In this document: positions 25,202-32,754 of the stretch, piece by piece | Numbering within the stretch: the first letter of the stretch is position 1 | Layout: each line of letters opens with the position of its first letter | DNA from: WHSW01 sp963851045 | GTDB lineage: Bacteria > Actinomycetota > Thermoleophilia > Solirubrobacterales > 70-9 | DNA: 64,000 bases | Reading direction: 5' to 3' | Assembly: GCA_963851045.1 (NCBI GenBank) | Contig: CAWKNC010000002.1 | Span: forward strand, 558,001 to 622,000 | Notes under the pieces: generated by a model | The model's input: the letters and a program-made list of their open reading frames with translations, nothing else | What the model was told of the DNA's origin: nothing | Database searches by the model: none | Made by a program: the position numbers and the translations under genes

Positions 25202-25894
25202 TTGAGCTCCAGGAAACTGACAAAGCGCCATGCGATCACCGCCCTCGTGGCAGGCTGCCTGCTGGCCGGAGGCGCGAACGCGCTCGCCGAGGTCACGGTG
25301 TACAACAACAACTTCGCCAGCCAGGGGCGCTACGACGAGATCGAGCGATCCGGCGGTGGCAAGCGCTGCGAGCGCAAGTACCGCGAGAAGAGCAAGGTCC
25401 TGCTGGCCTCCCTGAAGAAGAGCCCGGCCACCTGCGCCTTCCGCCCGCCGATCCAGGGCGACGAGGAACTGCCCAACCATGCGCTGACGATCGACGCGAA
25501 GGTCCTCAAAAAGACGCCGAGGAGCGCCCGTAAGGGCGCGTTCTTCGAGCTGACGGTCCGCGCAGGCGGCAAGGGCTCTGGCTATGCGCTTCGCATCTTC
25601 CCCCAGCGCCAGCGCTATGAGCTTCGCCGCGGCCCGAAGGGCTCGGGCTTCCCGGCCGGCGGCAAGTCCAAGGCAATCAAGCGGACAAACTCGCGCAATC
25701 GCATCGATCTCGTGGCCACCGGCGCTGAGATCATCGCCGCGGTCAACGGCAAGGAGATCGCGCGGGTTGACGACACCAATCCTGGAGCCGTCGAGGGCCG
25801 AAAGGTGCGGTTCGCGATCGGCAACAAGTCGAACACGAAGGCGAAGACCGTCGGGACCTTCAAGCAGGTTGCCGTCGCCGTTCCGGATCCCTAA
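25202..25894 (+). CDS. Secreted protein with concanavalin-like fold
   Basis: About 230 residues from the TTG at 25202, chosen because it places a signal peptide (KRHAITALVAGCLLAGGANALA) at the N-terminus; a longer frame from 25085 overlaps the MBL gene. The body is strand-rich and ends NRIDLVATGAEIIAAVNGKE then VDDTNPGAVEGRKVRFAIG, the pattern of DUF1080/LamG-like jelly-roll domains that bind or hydrolyse carbohydrates. Catalytic residues cannot be assigned. Very lysine/arginine-rich, like the other secreted proteins here. Confidence 0.65.
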   Translation: MSSRKLTKRHAITALVAGCLLAGGANALAEVTVYNNNFASQGRYDEIERSGGGKRCERKYREKSKVLLASLKKSPATCAFRPPIQGDEELPNHALTIDAKVLKKTPRSARKGAFFELTVRAGGKGSGYALRIFPQRQRYELRRGPKGSGFPAGGKSKAIKRTNSRNRIDLVATGAEIIAAVNGKEIARVDDTNPGAVEGRKVRFAIGNKSNTKAKTVGTFKQVAVAVPDP

Positions 25895-25977
25895 ACCGGG
25901 GGCCTTCAATCTCGTCCGACACCCTTGAGCGGCCACGCGTAGGAGGTCCAGGGTCTGGACTCGGCGGCAGCTGGCAG

Positions 25978-26199
25978 GTGATCGTCCTCAACGACGACCA
26001 CAACACGTTCGACCACGTCGCCTCGACGCTCGCGCGCGTGGTGCCCGGCGTTTCGCTCGACGCCGGTTACCGGTTCGCCGAGCAGATCCACTCCAGCGGG
26101 CGCGCCATCGTCTGGGCCGGGCCAAAGGAGACGGCCGAGCTCTACTGGGAGCAGCTCGACTCAGCCGGCCTGACGATGGCGCCCCTTGAGGGCCACTGA
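25978..26199 (+). CDS. clpS: ATP-dependent Clp protease adaptor ClpS (start unresolved)
   Basis: VIVLNDDHNTFDHVAS is the ClpS core (the NDD segment that grips N-degron residues), followed by GYRFAEQIHSSGRAIVWAGPKETAELYWEQL. ClpS delivers N-end-rule substrates to ClpA/ClpC. From the only in-frame start, GTG 25978, the product is 73 residues and lacks the usual N-terminal arm and first strand. The same frame reads ClpS-like upstream (GGSWQV), and a strong AGGAGGT lies at 25941-25947, 30 nt too early for the GTG. So the true start is either non-canonical (CTG 25955 is out of frame) or lost to a small indel. Confidence 0.75.
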   Translation: MIVLNDDHNTFDHVASTLARVVPGVSLDAGYRFAEQIHSSGRAIVWAGPKETAELYWEQLDSAGLTMAPLEGH

Positions 26200-26214
26200 A
26201 CCGCTCTCGCGGGA

Positions 26215-26523
26215 TTACGCCCGGCTGAGTGACTGCAGGTCGATGCCGCGGCGGCGCCTGCGGCGAGCCCCGTGGCGCAGGTTTCCCTTGACCTGACCGG
26301 CACGCAGCTGCAGGAGCTTGCGCACCTCGCTCGTGCGGACGAATGGGTCGCCGATCACGTGCCCGTCGTCGAGGGAGATGACCGCCACAAGGCGACTGTT
26401 GACCTCGGCCCCGAGCAGCTCCCCATCGGGAGCGGGACGGGAGTCGACACCGGCGAGGCGAGCGAGCGCGGCGGCGTCCGCGGTGCGATCGAGACGGCGG
26501 ATTGTGATGTTGGCGTTTGACAT
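26215..26523 (-). CDS. Small conserved actinobacterial-type protein
   Basis: A 102-residue protein. GAGGTGAG precedes the ATG at 26523, preferred over the upstream in-frame ATG. The N-terminus ITIRRLDRTADAAALARLAG then ELLGAEVNSRLVAVISLDDG looks like the first strands and helices of a GNAT fold, without an acetyl-CoA loop; the C-terminus is a basic tail (ARRRRRRG). I know similar short truncated-GNAT proteins from actinobacteria but no function for them. It is divergent from the LysR gene. Confidence 0.6.
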   Translation of the reverse strand: MSNANITIRRLDRTADAAALARLAGVDSRPAPDGELLGAEVNSRLVAVISLDDGHVIGDPFVRTSEVRKLLQLRAGQVKGNLRHGARRRRRRGIDLQSLSRA

Positions 26524-26590
26524 TCGACTCACCTCACAAATGAGATCTAGTTGACGTTGCAAGAACATCATCGGCCTGAAACTGCATTAG

Positions 26591-26623
26591 CGCAACATGG
26601 ATGCATGTGGTGCGTGATAAGCT
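26591..26623 (+). promoter_or_regulatory. LysR promoter with upstream dyad
   Basis: TAAGCT (26618-26623) lies 6 nt before the LysR ATG with no ribosome-binding site, a leaderless arrangement. Over its -35 region sits an imperfect dyad, CGCA-ACATG-GATG-CATGT with a distal TGCG (26591-26614), a candidate autoregulatory operator. Confidence 0.45.
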
Positions 26624-26629
26624 GACCTA

Positions 26630-27568
26630 ATGCTTGACGTAAAACGCTTGAACATCCTCCGAGAGGTCGCGAGTCACAACTCTTTCTCGGGCGCCGCCGA
26701 CGCGCTTTATCTCTCTCAGTCAGCCGTGAGCCAGCAGATCGCGACTCTCGAGCGTGAGGTGGGCATGCGCCTGCTCGACCGCACTCGCGAGGGCCCCAAG
26801 CTGACCGACGCGGGTCGCGTGCTGGTCACCCACGCCGAGGCAGCCATAGCCAGGCTCGAGGAGGCCGAACGGGATCTCGCGGCCATTGCCGGCCTCGAGG
26901 GTGGCGAGCTGCGCCTGGCGAGCTTTCCCAGCGCCAGCGCCACCGTCCTCACCGAGGCCGTCTCGGTCTTCCATCGACGCCACCCCGGCGTGCGGCTGAC
27001 GGTTGCCGATGCAGAGCCGGAGGAGTCGCTGCCGCGGCTGCGGGCGGGCGACCTCGACCTGGCACTCACGTTCGACTATCCGAGCATCCCGAAGACCGAG
27101 GAGCGCGATCTCGATCGCGAACTGGTCTTGACCGAGTCCATGTACGTCGCGTTGCCCGCCGAACATCCGCTCGCATCGCGGCAGGTTGTTCCGCTTGGCG
27201 AACTATCGGAGATGACGTGGCTGTGCGGCTCGTTGCCGAGCTCCTGCGGCGAGGTGGTGCTCGCGGCCTGCCGCGACGCCGGCTTCGAACCCCGGGTCGG
27301 CTTCGAGACCGACGACTATCACGTGATGCAGGGCTTCATCGTCGCCGGCCTGGGCACAACGCTGCTTCCCGATCTGGCGCTGCCGACCCTGCGTGAGGGT
27401 CTCGTCGTCCGCCCGACGACCCCGACGGCACCGCAGCGCCGAGTCTGGGCCACCGTCCGCTCCGAGGGCTCGCGCTCGCCCTCAACCCAGGCGATGCTCG
27501 AGATCCTCACCGAGGTCGGCGCAAACCTCTCGGCGCGCACGGCCGAGCACCTGACGCTCGCCGCCTAG
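26630..27568 (+). CDS. LysR-family transcriptional regulator
   Basis: A 312-residue regulator. The N-terminal winged HTH is classical (LNILREVASHNSFSGAADAL, then LSQSAVSQQIATLEREVGM, residues 5-45), followed by a linker helix and a periplasmic-binding-like effector domain (GELRLASFPSASATVL; GLGTTLLPDLAL). It probably represses its own gene through the dyad at 26591-26614. The divergent neighbour at 26215 and the convergent one at 27577 are not obvious targets. Effector unknown. Confidence 0.92.
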   Translation: MLDVKRLNILREVASHNSFSGAADALYLSQSAVSQQIATLEREVGMRLLDRTREGPKLTDAGRVLVTHAEAAIARLEEAERDLAAIAGLEGGELRLASFPSASATVLTEAVSVFHRRHPGVRLTVADAEPEESLPRLRAGDLDLALTFDYPSIPKTEERDLDRELVLTESMYVALPAEHPLASRQVVPLGELSEMTWLCGSLPSSCGEVVLAACRDAGFEPRVGFETDDYHVMQGFIVAGLGTTLLPDLALPTLREGLVVRPTTPTAPQRRVWATVRSEGSRSPSTQAMLEILTEVGANLSARTAEHLTLAA

Positions 27569-27576
27569 CACCGGCC

Positions 27577-27897
27577 CTAGGGGACGATGTTGCCGTTCGT
27601 CGCGAGCGACGCTTCGGCGACCTGCGCATGCCAGTGCTGGTCGACCGGCTTGTGGAAGTACTTGAACGATGCCTGGCGCAGCGCCGAGAGCTCGTCAGAG
27701 AACCACCAGCGTTGCTGGTCGTCCCGGCTCTCCCAGAACGTGGTCTGGCGGAGATGGAGCGTGTCGTCCTCGTTGCGCGTCAAGAACGCGCCCTTGGCGC
27801 CGTAGGCGAGCGCCCGTTCCAGAGCGGGCTCCCAGATCTCGATGAACGCGTCGCGCCGGAAGGGGACGACGTGCCACTCGATGTAATGAACCTCCAC
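27577..27897 (-). CDS. Hypothetical protein, possible dimeric alpha-beta barrel
   Basis: A 106-residue protein beginning VHYIEWHVVPFRRDAFIEIW, a strand-helix start like antibiotic-biosynthesis-monooxygenase or DABB domains, followed by an aromatic-rich middle (TTFWESRDDQQRWWFSDE). I cannot assign a function. The GTG start has TAGGCT 7 nt upstream. It lies 20 nt downstream of ccr on the same strand but has its own promoter-like element. Confidence 0.55.
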   Translation of the reverse strand: MEVHYIEWHVVPFRRDAFIEIWEPALERALAYGAKGAFLTRNEDDTLHLRQTTFWESRDDQQRWWFSDELSALRQASFKYFHKPVDQHWHAQVAEASLATNGNIVP

Positions 27898-27904
27898 GTC
27901 GCGA

Positions 27905-27910
27905 AGCCTA
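27905..27910 (-). promoter_or_regulatory. Leaderless-type -10 element
   Basis: TAGGCT on the minus strand, 7 nt before the GTG at 27897, in the 20-nt gap after the ccr stop codon. Confidence 0.35.
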
Positions 27911-27917
27911 TCGACGC

Positions 27918-29186
27918 TTAGGCGCCGACCTCCGCCCAGATTGCCCCGTCGCCCTCTTCGTGCTTGCCGGCGTCGTTGTCGGTCGCGCCGACTCGAATCG
28001 CGATCTTGCCCGTATGACGGTTCTCGTGGAGCATCTGGTGCGCCTCGGGCACGCCTTCGAAGTCCATGACCTCAGACAGCACGGGGCGGACCTTGCCCTC
28101 AGCCATCAGCTGATTCGCGCGCATGCACTCGTATGCGTTGGCGAAATGCGAGCCGAGGATCTCCTTCTGCTTCATCCACAGATAGCGGACGTCGAAGTCG
28201 AGGTTGTAGCCGGAGGTTGCGCCGCAGATCACGACCTTGCCGAACGGCTTGACCGTGAGGACCGAGGTCGGGAACGTGGCCTGACCGACGTGCTCGAAGA
28301 CGATGTCGGGGGCATCACCGAGAATCTCCTTTACCCGCTTGGCGAACCCGCGCGACGCCTTGAAGCGCGCCTTGTCCGCCGCCGGGTCGACCGCAGGAAG
28401 GTTTGCGTCCGACCGCATCATCTCGCTGAACTCCGCGCGATTGATGAAGTCGACCGCGCCGAGTTGCTTGACCAGCTCGCCCTTCTCGTCGGATGAAACG
28501 ACGCCCACCGCGTTCGCTCCGGCCGCCTGACAGAGCTGCACGGCGAACACGCCAAGGCCTCCGGCGGCCCCCCAGATGAGGACGTTGTGTCCCGCCTGGA
28601 TGTTGCAGCGGTTGAACAGCATGCGGTAGGCCGTGAAATAGGTGAGTCCGTAGGACGAGGACTCGACCCAGCTCAGGTTGCGCGGCTTCGGAAGCAGCTG
28701 CTGAGCCTGGACCTTGGTGAACTGAGCGAACGAGCCCCAGGTCGTCTCATAGCCCCAGATCTCCTGGCTGGGCGCGGCCATCGGGTCGAGGCCGTGGACC
28801 TCGACGTCTTCGTATGAAGCCTGGTTGCAGTGGACAACGACCTCGTCGCCGGGCTTCCAGCGGGTGACGCCCTCGCCGACCTTCCAGACGATTCCCGAGG
28901 CGTCGGAGCCACCGATGTGGTGGCCGAACTCGGGGTGGTCGCCGTAGCCGAAAACCGAGACCGGCTTGCCGAGCGAAGCCCAGACGTTGTTGAAGTTGAC
29001 CCCGGCCGCCATCACCCGGACGATCACCTCGAAGGCACCGGGCTCCGGAACCTCGATCTCCTCGAGCTGGAACGCGTCCTTGGGCTCGCCCTCTCGTTCC
29101 TGGCGGATGACCCAGGCGGCCATCGTCTCCGGCAGCGTGCCGGGTTCCACATCAAGCTTCGAAACTTCCGCTACGTCTACGGCCAC
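27918..29186 (-). CDS. ccr: Crotonyl-CoA carboxylase/reductase
   Basis: A 422-residue medium-chain dehydrogenase/reductase fold with Ccr hallmarks: GVNFNNVWASLGKPVSVFG, GGSDASGIVWKVGEGV, NLSWVESSSYGLTYFTAYRM, the NADPH-binding GAAGGLGVFAVQL and DFDVRYLWMKQKEILGSH, an insert specific to Ccr. It reductively carboxylates crotonyl-CoA to (2S)-ethylmalonyl-CoA with NADPH and CO2, the committing step of the ethylmalonyl-CoA pathway. GAGGGAGA precedes the GTG at 29186. The start overlaps the LOG gene by 10 nt, so translation is probably coupled. Confidence 0.93.
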   Translation of the reverse strand: MAVDVAEVSKLDVEPGTLPETMAAWVIRQEREGEPKDAFQLEEIEVPEPGAFEVIVRVMAAGVNFNNVWASLGKPVSVFGYGDHPEFGHHIGGSDASGIVWKVGEGVTRWKPGDEVVVHCNQASYEDVEVHGLDPMAAPSQEIWGYETTWGSFAQFTKVQAQQLLPKPRNLSWVESSSYGLTYFTAYRMLFNRCNIQAGHNVLIWGAAGGLGVFAVQLCQAAGANAVGVVSSDEKGELVKQLGAVDFINRAEFSEMMRSDANLPAVDPAADKARFKASRGFAKRVKEILGDAPDIVFEHVGQATFPTSVLTVKPFGKVVICGATSGYNLDFDVRYLWMKQKEILGSHFANAYECMRANQLMAEGKVRPVLSEVMDFEGVPEAHQMLHENRHTGKIAIRVGATDNDAGKHEEGDGAIWAEVGA

Positions 29187-29902
29187 GGTTCTCCCTCTGG
29201 TCGGTCCGGAAAAGCGCGCGGATCGTAGCGGGCAGAATCGGTCCCTGTGGAGCACGCGAGCGCGACGATCTCGGCGACGTCGTCGGAAACCACCGGGATC
29301 TCAAAATCGTCGGGGGAAATCCGGCCGGCGACGAGCAGCTCGTCGCGAATCCAATCGAGCAGCCCGGCCCAGTAGGAGCTGCCAACGAGCACCACGGGAT
29401 GATGGATTGCCTCGCCGGTTTGGATCAGCGTCATCACCTCGAAGAGCTCATCGAGAGTTCCGTAGCCGCCCGGAAGCGAGACGACAGACGTCGAGTAGCG
29501 GACGAACATCAGCTTACGTGTGAAGAAGTAGTCGAAGCTGAGCCCGATGTCGACGTAGGGGTTCAGCCGCTGTTCGAACGGCAGGATGATGTTGAGCCCG
29601 ACTGAGGTCGCACCGGCGTCCTGCGCGCCGCGGTTGGCCGCCTCCATCGCGCCGGGACCGCCCCCGGTGATCACGGCGTAGCCAGCCTCGCCAACCGCGC
29701 GGCCAATCTCACGCGCGAGCGCGTATTCGGGGTGATCGGCCGGCGTTCGCGCCGAGCCGAAGATGCAGACGGCCGGTCCCAGGCCGCGCAGCGCCTCAAA
29801 GCCCGCGCGCAGCTCACGGTCGATCAACTCGAGGCGCTCGGAGTCGGTGCGGGTCGAAACGATGATCGCTTCGTTCGGGGTGGTCGGTTTGGGCGTGGCC
29901 AT
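29177..29902 (-). CDS. LOG family protein (TIGR00730)
   Basis: A 241-residue Rossmann-like protein with the LOG signature: VCIFGSARTP, ITGGGPGAMEAANRGA and PGGYGTLDELFEVMT (PGGxGTxxE, near residues 144-153). Characterised members hydrolyse nucleoside 5'-monophosphates to the base and ribose 5-phosphate (cytokinin activation in plants); the older annotation as lysine decarboxylase is wrong. Its stop lies inside the start of ccr, so it is the first gene of a two-gene operon. A metabolic link to Ccr is not obvious. Confidence 0.88.
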   Translation of the reverse strand: MATPKPTTPNEAIIVSTRTDSERLELIDRELRAGFEALRGLGPAVCIFGSARTPADHPEYALAREIGRAVGEAGYAVITGGGPGAMEAANRGAQDAGATSVGLNIILPFEQRLNPYVDIGLSFDYFFTRKLMFVRYSTSVVSLPGGYGTLDELFEVMTLIQTGEAIHHPVVLVGSSYWAGLLDWIRDELLVAGRISPDDFEIPVVSDDVAEIVALACSTGTDSARYDPRAFPDRPEGEPWP

Positions 29903-29952
29903 GCAGTGTCAGTTTCGCGTCCGGAGCCGCGACTACTTTCGCAAGTTCGAAG

Positions 29953-31281
29953 ATGGAAGCCTCTGAGAGACCACAACTTTCGCTTGACCAAGCCGGTGAC
30001 GGCCACGTGCGCGTTGTCGAGAACCGGGTCGTCATCGGACACCTCGACATCGACGACGCGGGAGTCGCTCGGGTCGTACGCGAGCAGAAGGCAAACGGCC
30101 ACGAACCGACCGAGACGATCTCACGCGCGATCGAGATCGGGGCGCGCGTCATTGACAGCGAGGGGACCGCTGCAAATGTCGATTACGTCCGCCGTGAGCT
30201 CGAGACGGGCCTCGGTGAGCTCGATCGCAAGCTGGGCGGGACGCTCGAGTCCGGGTCCGAGGCGCTTGCGGAGCGCATCGCGGCAACCTTCGGCGCCGAA
30301 CGCAACGACTCCGTGCAGGCGCAGATCAAGGAGATCGTCACCGTGGAGGCCCGCCAGCATCGCGAGCAGCTTCTGCAGACGCTCACCGCCGAGGACGGCA
30401 CCAACCCGCTGGTCGGAATGCAGCTCCGGATCAATGCGAAGCTGCACGAGGCGGAGGAGCGCCACCGGGCTGAGGTCGAGAAGCTGCGCGAGTCGCACGT
30501 GACTCAGTCGCGCGCGATGCAGGGCCAGGTCCACGAGCTCAAGGAGCACTTGGCACGCCTGCTGGACAAGGGCGAACACGAGCTTGAGCTGGCCGACGCG
30601 GAGGCGGCCGGCACTCGCAAGGGCCTCTCGTTCGAGGAGCGCGTCCACGACGCGATCGAGGCGATCTCCGCTTCGCGCGGCGACGTGGCAACCCACACCG
30701 GCGGCGAGCAGGCTGAGGGCGGCGGCAAGAAGGGCGACATCGTCGTCGAGATCGGCGCCTGCGAGGGCTCCTCTCAGGGCAGGATCGTCTTCGAGGTCAA
30801 GGACAAGCGGCTCAGCAACAACGGCGCCTGGACGGAGCTCAACGCTGCGATGGAGGCGCGGGCGGCATCATTCGGGGTGCTCGTCGTGGCAGGCGAGGAG
30901 AACGTCCCCTCTGGCCGCGAGCAGTTGACCGAGTACGCGGGCAACAAGCTGATCGTCGCCGTCGACCGCGACGAGCCGGCGAGTCTGGGCCTGGCCATCG
31001 CGTATCGCCTTGCCGCAGCGCGTCTGGCGATGGCGCGTGACCGCGATCTGCAGGTCGACGCGATCGCCGTTCGTGATACCGCCACCGAGGCAATCACCCT
31101 CCTGCGCCAGGCTCAGGCCATCCGGTCGGCGATGACCGGGATCAAGACCAGCTCGGACAAGGCACGAGCGGGCCTGGACGCGATGGTGTCCGCGCTCGAG
31201 GAAAAGCTCGAGCGGATCGACGCCCTCGTGGCCGAGGAGGCCGCCGAGGCCGAAGCCGAATCTGACGTCGGCCTGACCTAG
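29953..31281 (+). CDS. DUF2130-like coiled-coil protein with PD-(D/E)xK nuclease-like domain
   Basis: A 442-residue protein. Residues 70-225 are mostly charged helices, probably coiled coil. Residues 225-340 resemble DUF2130 and RmuC-type nuclease cores: GLSFEERVHDAIEAI, then GDIVVEI with the Asp near 262, and RIVFEVKDKRL with ExK near 280-282. The D and ExK are placed as in PD-(D/E)xK enzymes. A second helical region (about 375-440) closes the protein. Members are thought to cut or bind DNA during recombination, but evidence is thin. It diverges from the LOG gene. Confidence 0.7.
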   Translation: MEASERPQLSLDQAGDGHVRVVENRVVIGHLDIDDAGVARVVREQKANGHEPTETISRAIEIGARVIDSEGTAANVDYVRRELETGLGELDRKLGGTLESGSEALAERIAATFGAERNDSVQAQIKEIVTVEARQHREQLLQTLTAEDGTNPLVGMQLRINAKLHEAEERHRAEVEKLRESHVTQSRAMQGQVHELKEHLARLLDKGEHELELADAEAAGTRKGLSFEERVHDAIEAISASRGDVATHTGGEQAEGGGKKGDIVVEIGACEGSSQGRIVFEVKDKRLSNNGAWTELNAAMEARAASFGVLVVAGEENVPSGREQLTEYAGNKLIVAVDRDEPASLGLAIAYRLAAARLAMARDRDLQVDAIAVRDTATEAITLLRQAQAIRSAMTGIKTSSDKARAGLDAMVSALEEKLERIDALVAEEAAEAEAESDVGLT

Positions 31282-31284
31282 CCG

Positions 31285-31692
31285 CTACGGCAACAACAGT
31301 TCGTTCTGAGAGCTCGGCCGCTCAGGGCCGACGCTGAACTGATCCGAGGGCCCGCTCTCACCGGTTGAGATCGTGTACTCGCCTTCGGCGAGGTCGACCT
31401 TCATCGAGCCCGTTCCGCCGGCAATAACTGGATCGCTCGAGTGATCGGTCGGGCCTTCGAAGACGAGCCGCGAGGCGTCCTCGCTCTGGTTCGAGATCGT
31501 CACCGTCACCGGACCGGCACCAACGTCCTTGGTCGGGCTGACCTTGACGGCCCGGTCGTTGATCAGCGCGCTCAGCTCGATCGGAGCAGCCGGACGCGGG
31601 TTGTTTTCGAAGTCCTCGTCACCGCAGGCGGAGATGGCAAGCGCAGCGGCGCCCGCAGCCAGCGGCACGATCAGCCTCCTCGCAGCGCCCAT
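31285..31692 (-). CDS. Predicted small lipoprotein
   Basis: A 135-residue protein from the ATG at 31692, with a signal peptide (RRLIVPLAAGAAALAISAC) ending in a lipobox with Cys near residue 23. The mature part is a small beta-sandwich-like domain (KVSPTKDVGAGPVTVTISNQ; LAEGEYTISTGE), reminiscent of cupredoxin-like or FixG-type accessory folds but without metal ligands. Its stop is 3 nt from the convergent DUF2130 gene's stop. Extracytoplasmic, function unknown. Confidence 0.65.
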   Translation of the reverse strand: MGAARRLIVPLAAGAAALAISACGDEDFENNPRPAAPIELSALINDRAVKVSPTKDVGAGPVTVTISNQSEDASRLVFEGPTDHSSDPVIAGGTGSMKVDLAEGEYTISTGESGPSDQFSVGPERPSSQNELLLP

Positions 31693-31749
31693 CGTGCGCG
31701 CAAGCCTAGCCCAACCACCAGCCGGTTCGTGCCGATTCACTCGCGGCGG

Positions 31750-32697
31750 CTAGAAGAGCGGCTCGACGAGTTCGCCGCTGGCGCCCTCGCCGACCGCCAC
31801 CGTGTCGCCGAGTTCGGCTTCACGCCTGATGATCGCGAGTGCGATGTGGCCGTGGGCGGGGGAGAGGACCGCCGTGCCGATGGTTCCGACCTCGCGCTCG
31901 CCCAGACGCACCGGATCACCCGCGCCGGCCGCCGCGTCGAGGCGGAGCCCGACGAGGCGGCGGTTTGGCTTGCCCTTGTAGTGCAGCCGCGCGACGGTCT
32001 CCTGACCGATGTAACAGCCCTTGGTGAAGCTGACGGCGCGGTCGTTGATTCCGGCCTCCTGCGGGATCGTCGATGTCGTCATTTCGCGCCCGAAGCGGGG
32101 CCGCCCCGACTCGATCCGGACGATCTCCACCGCCGCCTCGCCGACCGCCTCGGCCCCCGCTGCGAGGAGGGCGTCGATGACGCGCTCGCAATCGGCAAGC
32201 GCGACCAGCAGATCGACGCCCCCGTCGGTGCCGATGGCAACGGCCTCGGCTCCGGCGATCGTGGTGGGGCGATGTGAATTCTCCGCTCCAGTGGGGCCGT
32301 CAAGCGCGACCTTTCCTGCGGCGGGACCGATCACTGAGATCAGGGCGCGGTCGTCGCTCTGATCGCAGACCTCGACGTCGCGACCGATCTTGTACATCGA
32401 GAGGTGGCGAAGGACGGCGTCCCCGGCCTCCGCCTCCGTGTCGATCCAAAAACCATCATCGCGGCGCAGTACCCGCATGTCGCCCTGCATCTTCCCCTTG
32501 CGATCGAGCAGGGCCGAGTAGCACCCGGCGCCCGGCTCGAGGGCCTCGACGTCGTTTGTGAGCTGGCCCTGGAGGTACTCACCCGCCTCTGAGCCGGTCA
32601 CCTCGAGGATTCTGCGCCCCTTGCGCACGAGAGTGCCGGCGGACTCCCGCAGAACGCGGTACTGGGCATCTAGCTCGACGGGGGCGGAGGCCTCCAT
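31750..32697 (-). CDS. ygfZ: YgfZ/GcvT folate-binding iron-sulfur cluster protein
   Basis: A 315-residue GcvT-fold protein. KGCYIGQETVARLHYKGKPNRRLVG (near residues 226-250) contains the diagnostic KGC[YF]xGQE motif with its reactive Cys. The N-terminus (SEAGEYLQGQLTNDV) and the tetrahydrofolate-binding region (LDRKGKMQGDMRVL) are typical. YgfZ/IBA57-type proteins use folate to support assembly or repair of [4Fe-4S] enzymes. Radical-SAM FbiC, encoded 9 kb away, is a possible client, though that is only inference. Confidence 0.93.
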   Translation of the reverse strand: MEASAPVELDAQYRVLRESAGTLVRKGRRILEVTGSEAGEYLQGQLTNDVEALEPGAGCYSALLDRKGKMQGDMRVLRRDDGFWIDTEAEAGDAVLRHLSMYKIGRDVEVCDQSDDRALISVIGPAAGKVALDGPTGAENSHRPTTIAGAEAVAIGTDGGVDLLVALADCERVIDALLAAGAEAVGEAAVEIVRIESGRPRFGREMTTSTIPQEAGINDRAVSFTKGCYIGQETVARLHYKGKPNRRLVGLRLDAAAGAGDPVRLGEREVGTIGTAVLSPAHGHIALAIIRREAELGDTVAVGEGASGELVEPLF

Positions 32698-32754
32698 GAG
32701 TCGAGTGTGACAGCGCCCTTGGATTGAATGTTTTGATCTGTCAAACTCTCAATC

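Noticed and set aside
29177..29902. Lysine decarboxylase
   Set aside because: The PGGxGTxxE protein belongs to the LOG phosphoribohydrolase family; the decarboxylase label is a known misannotation.
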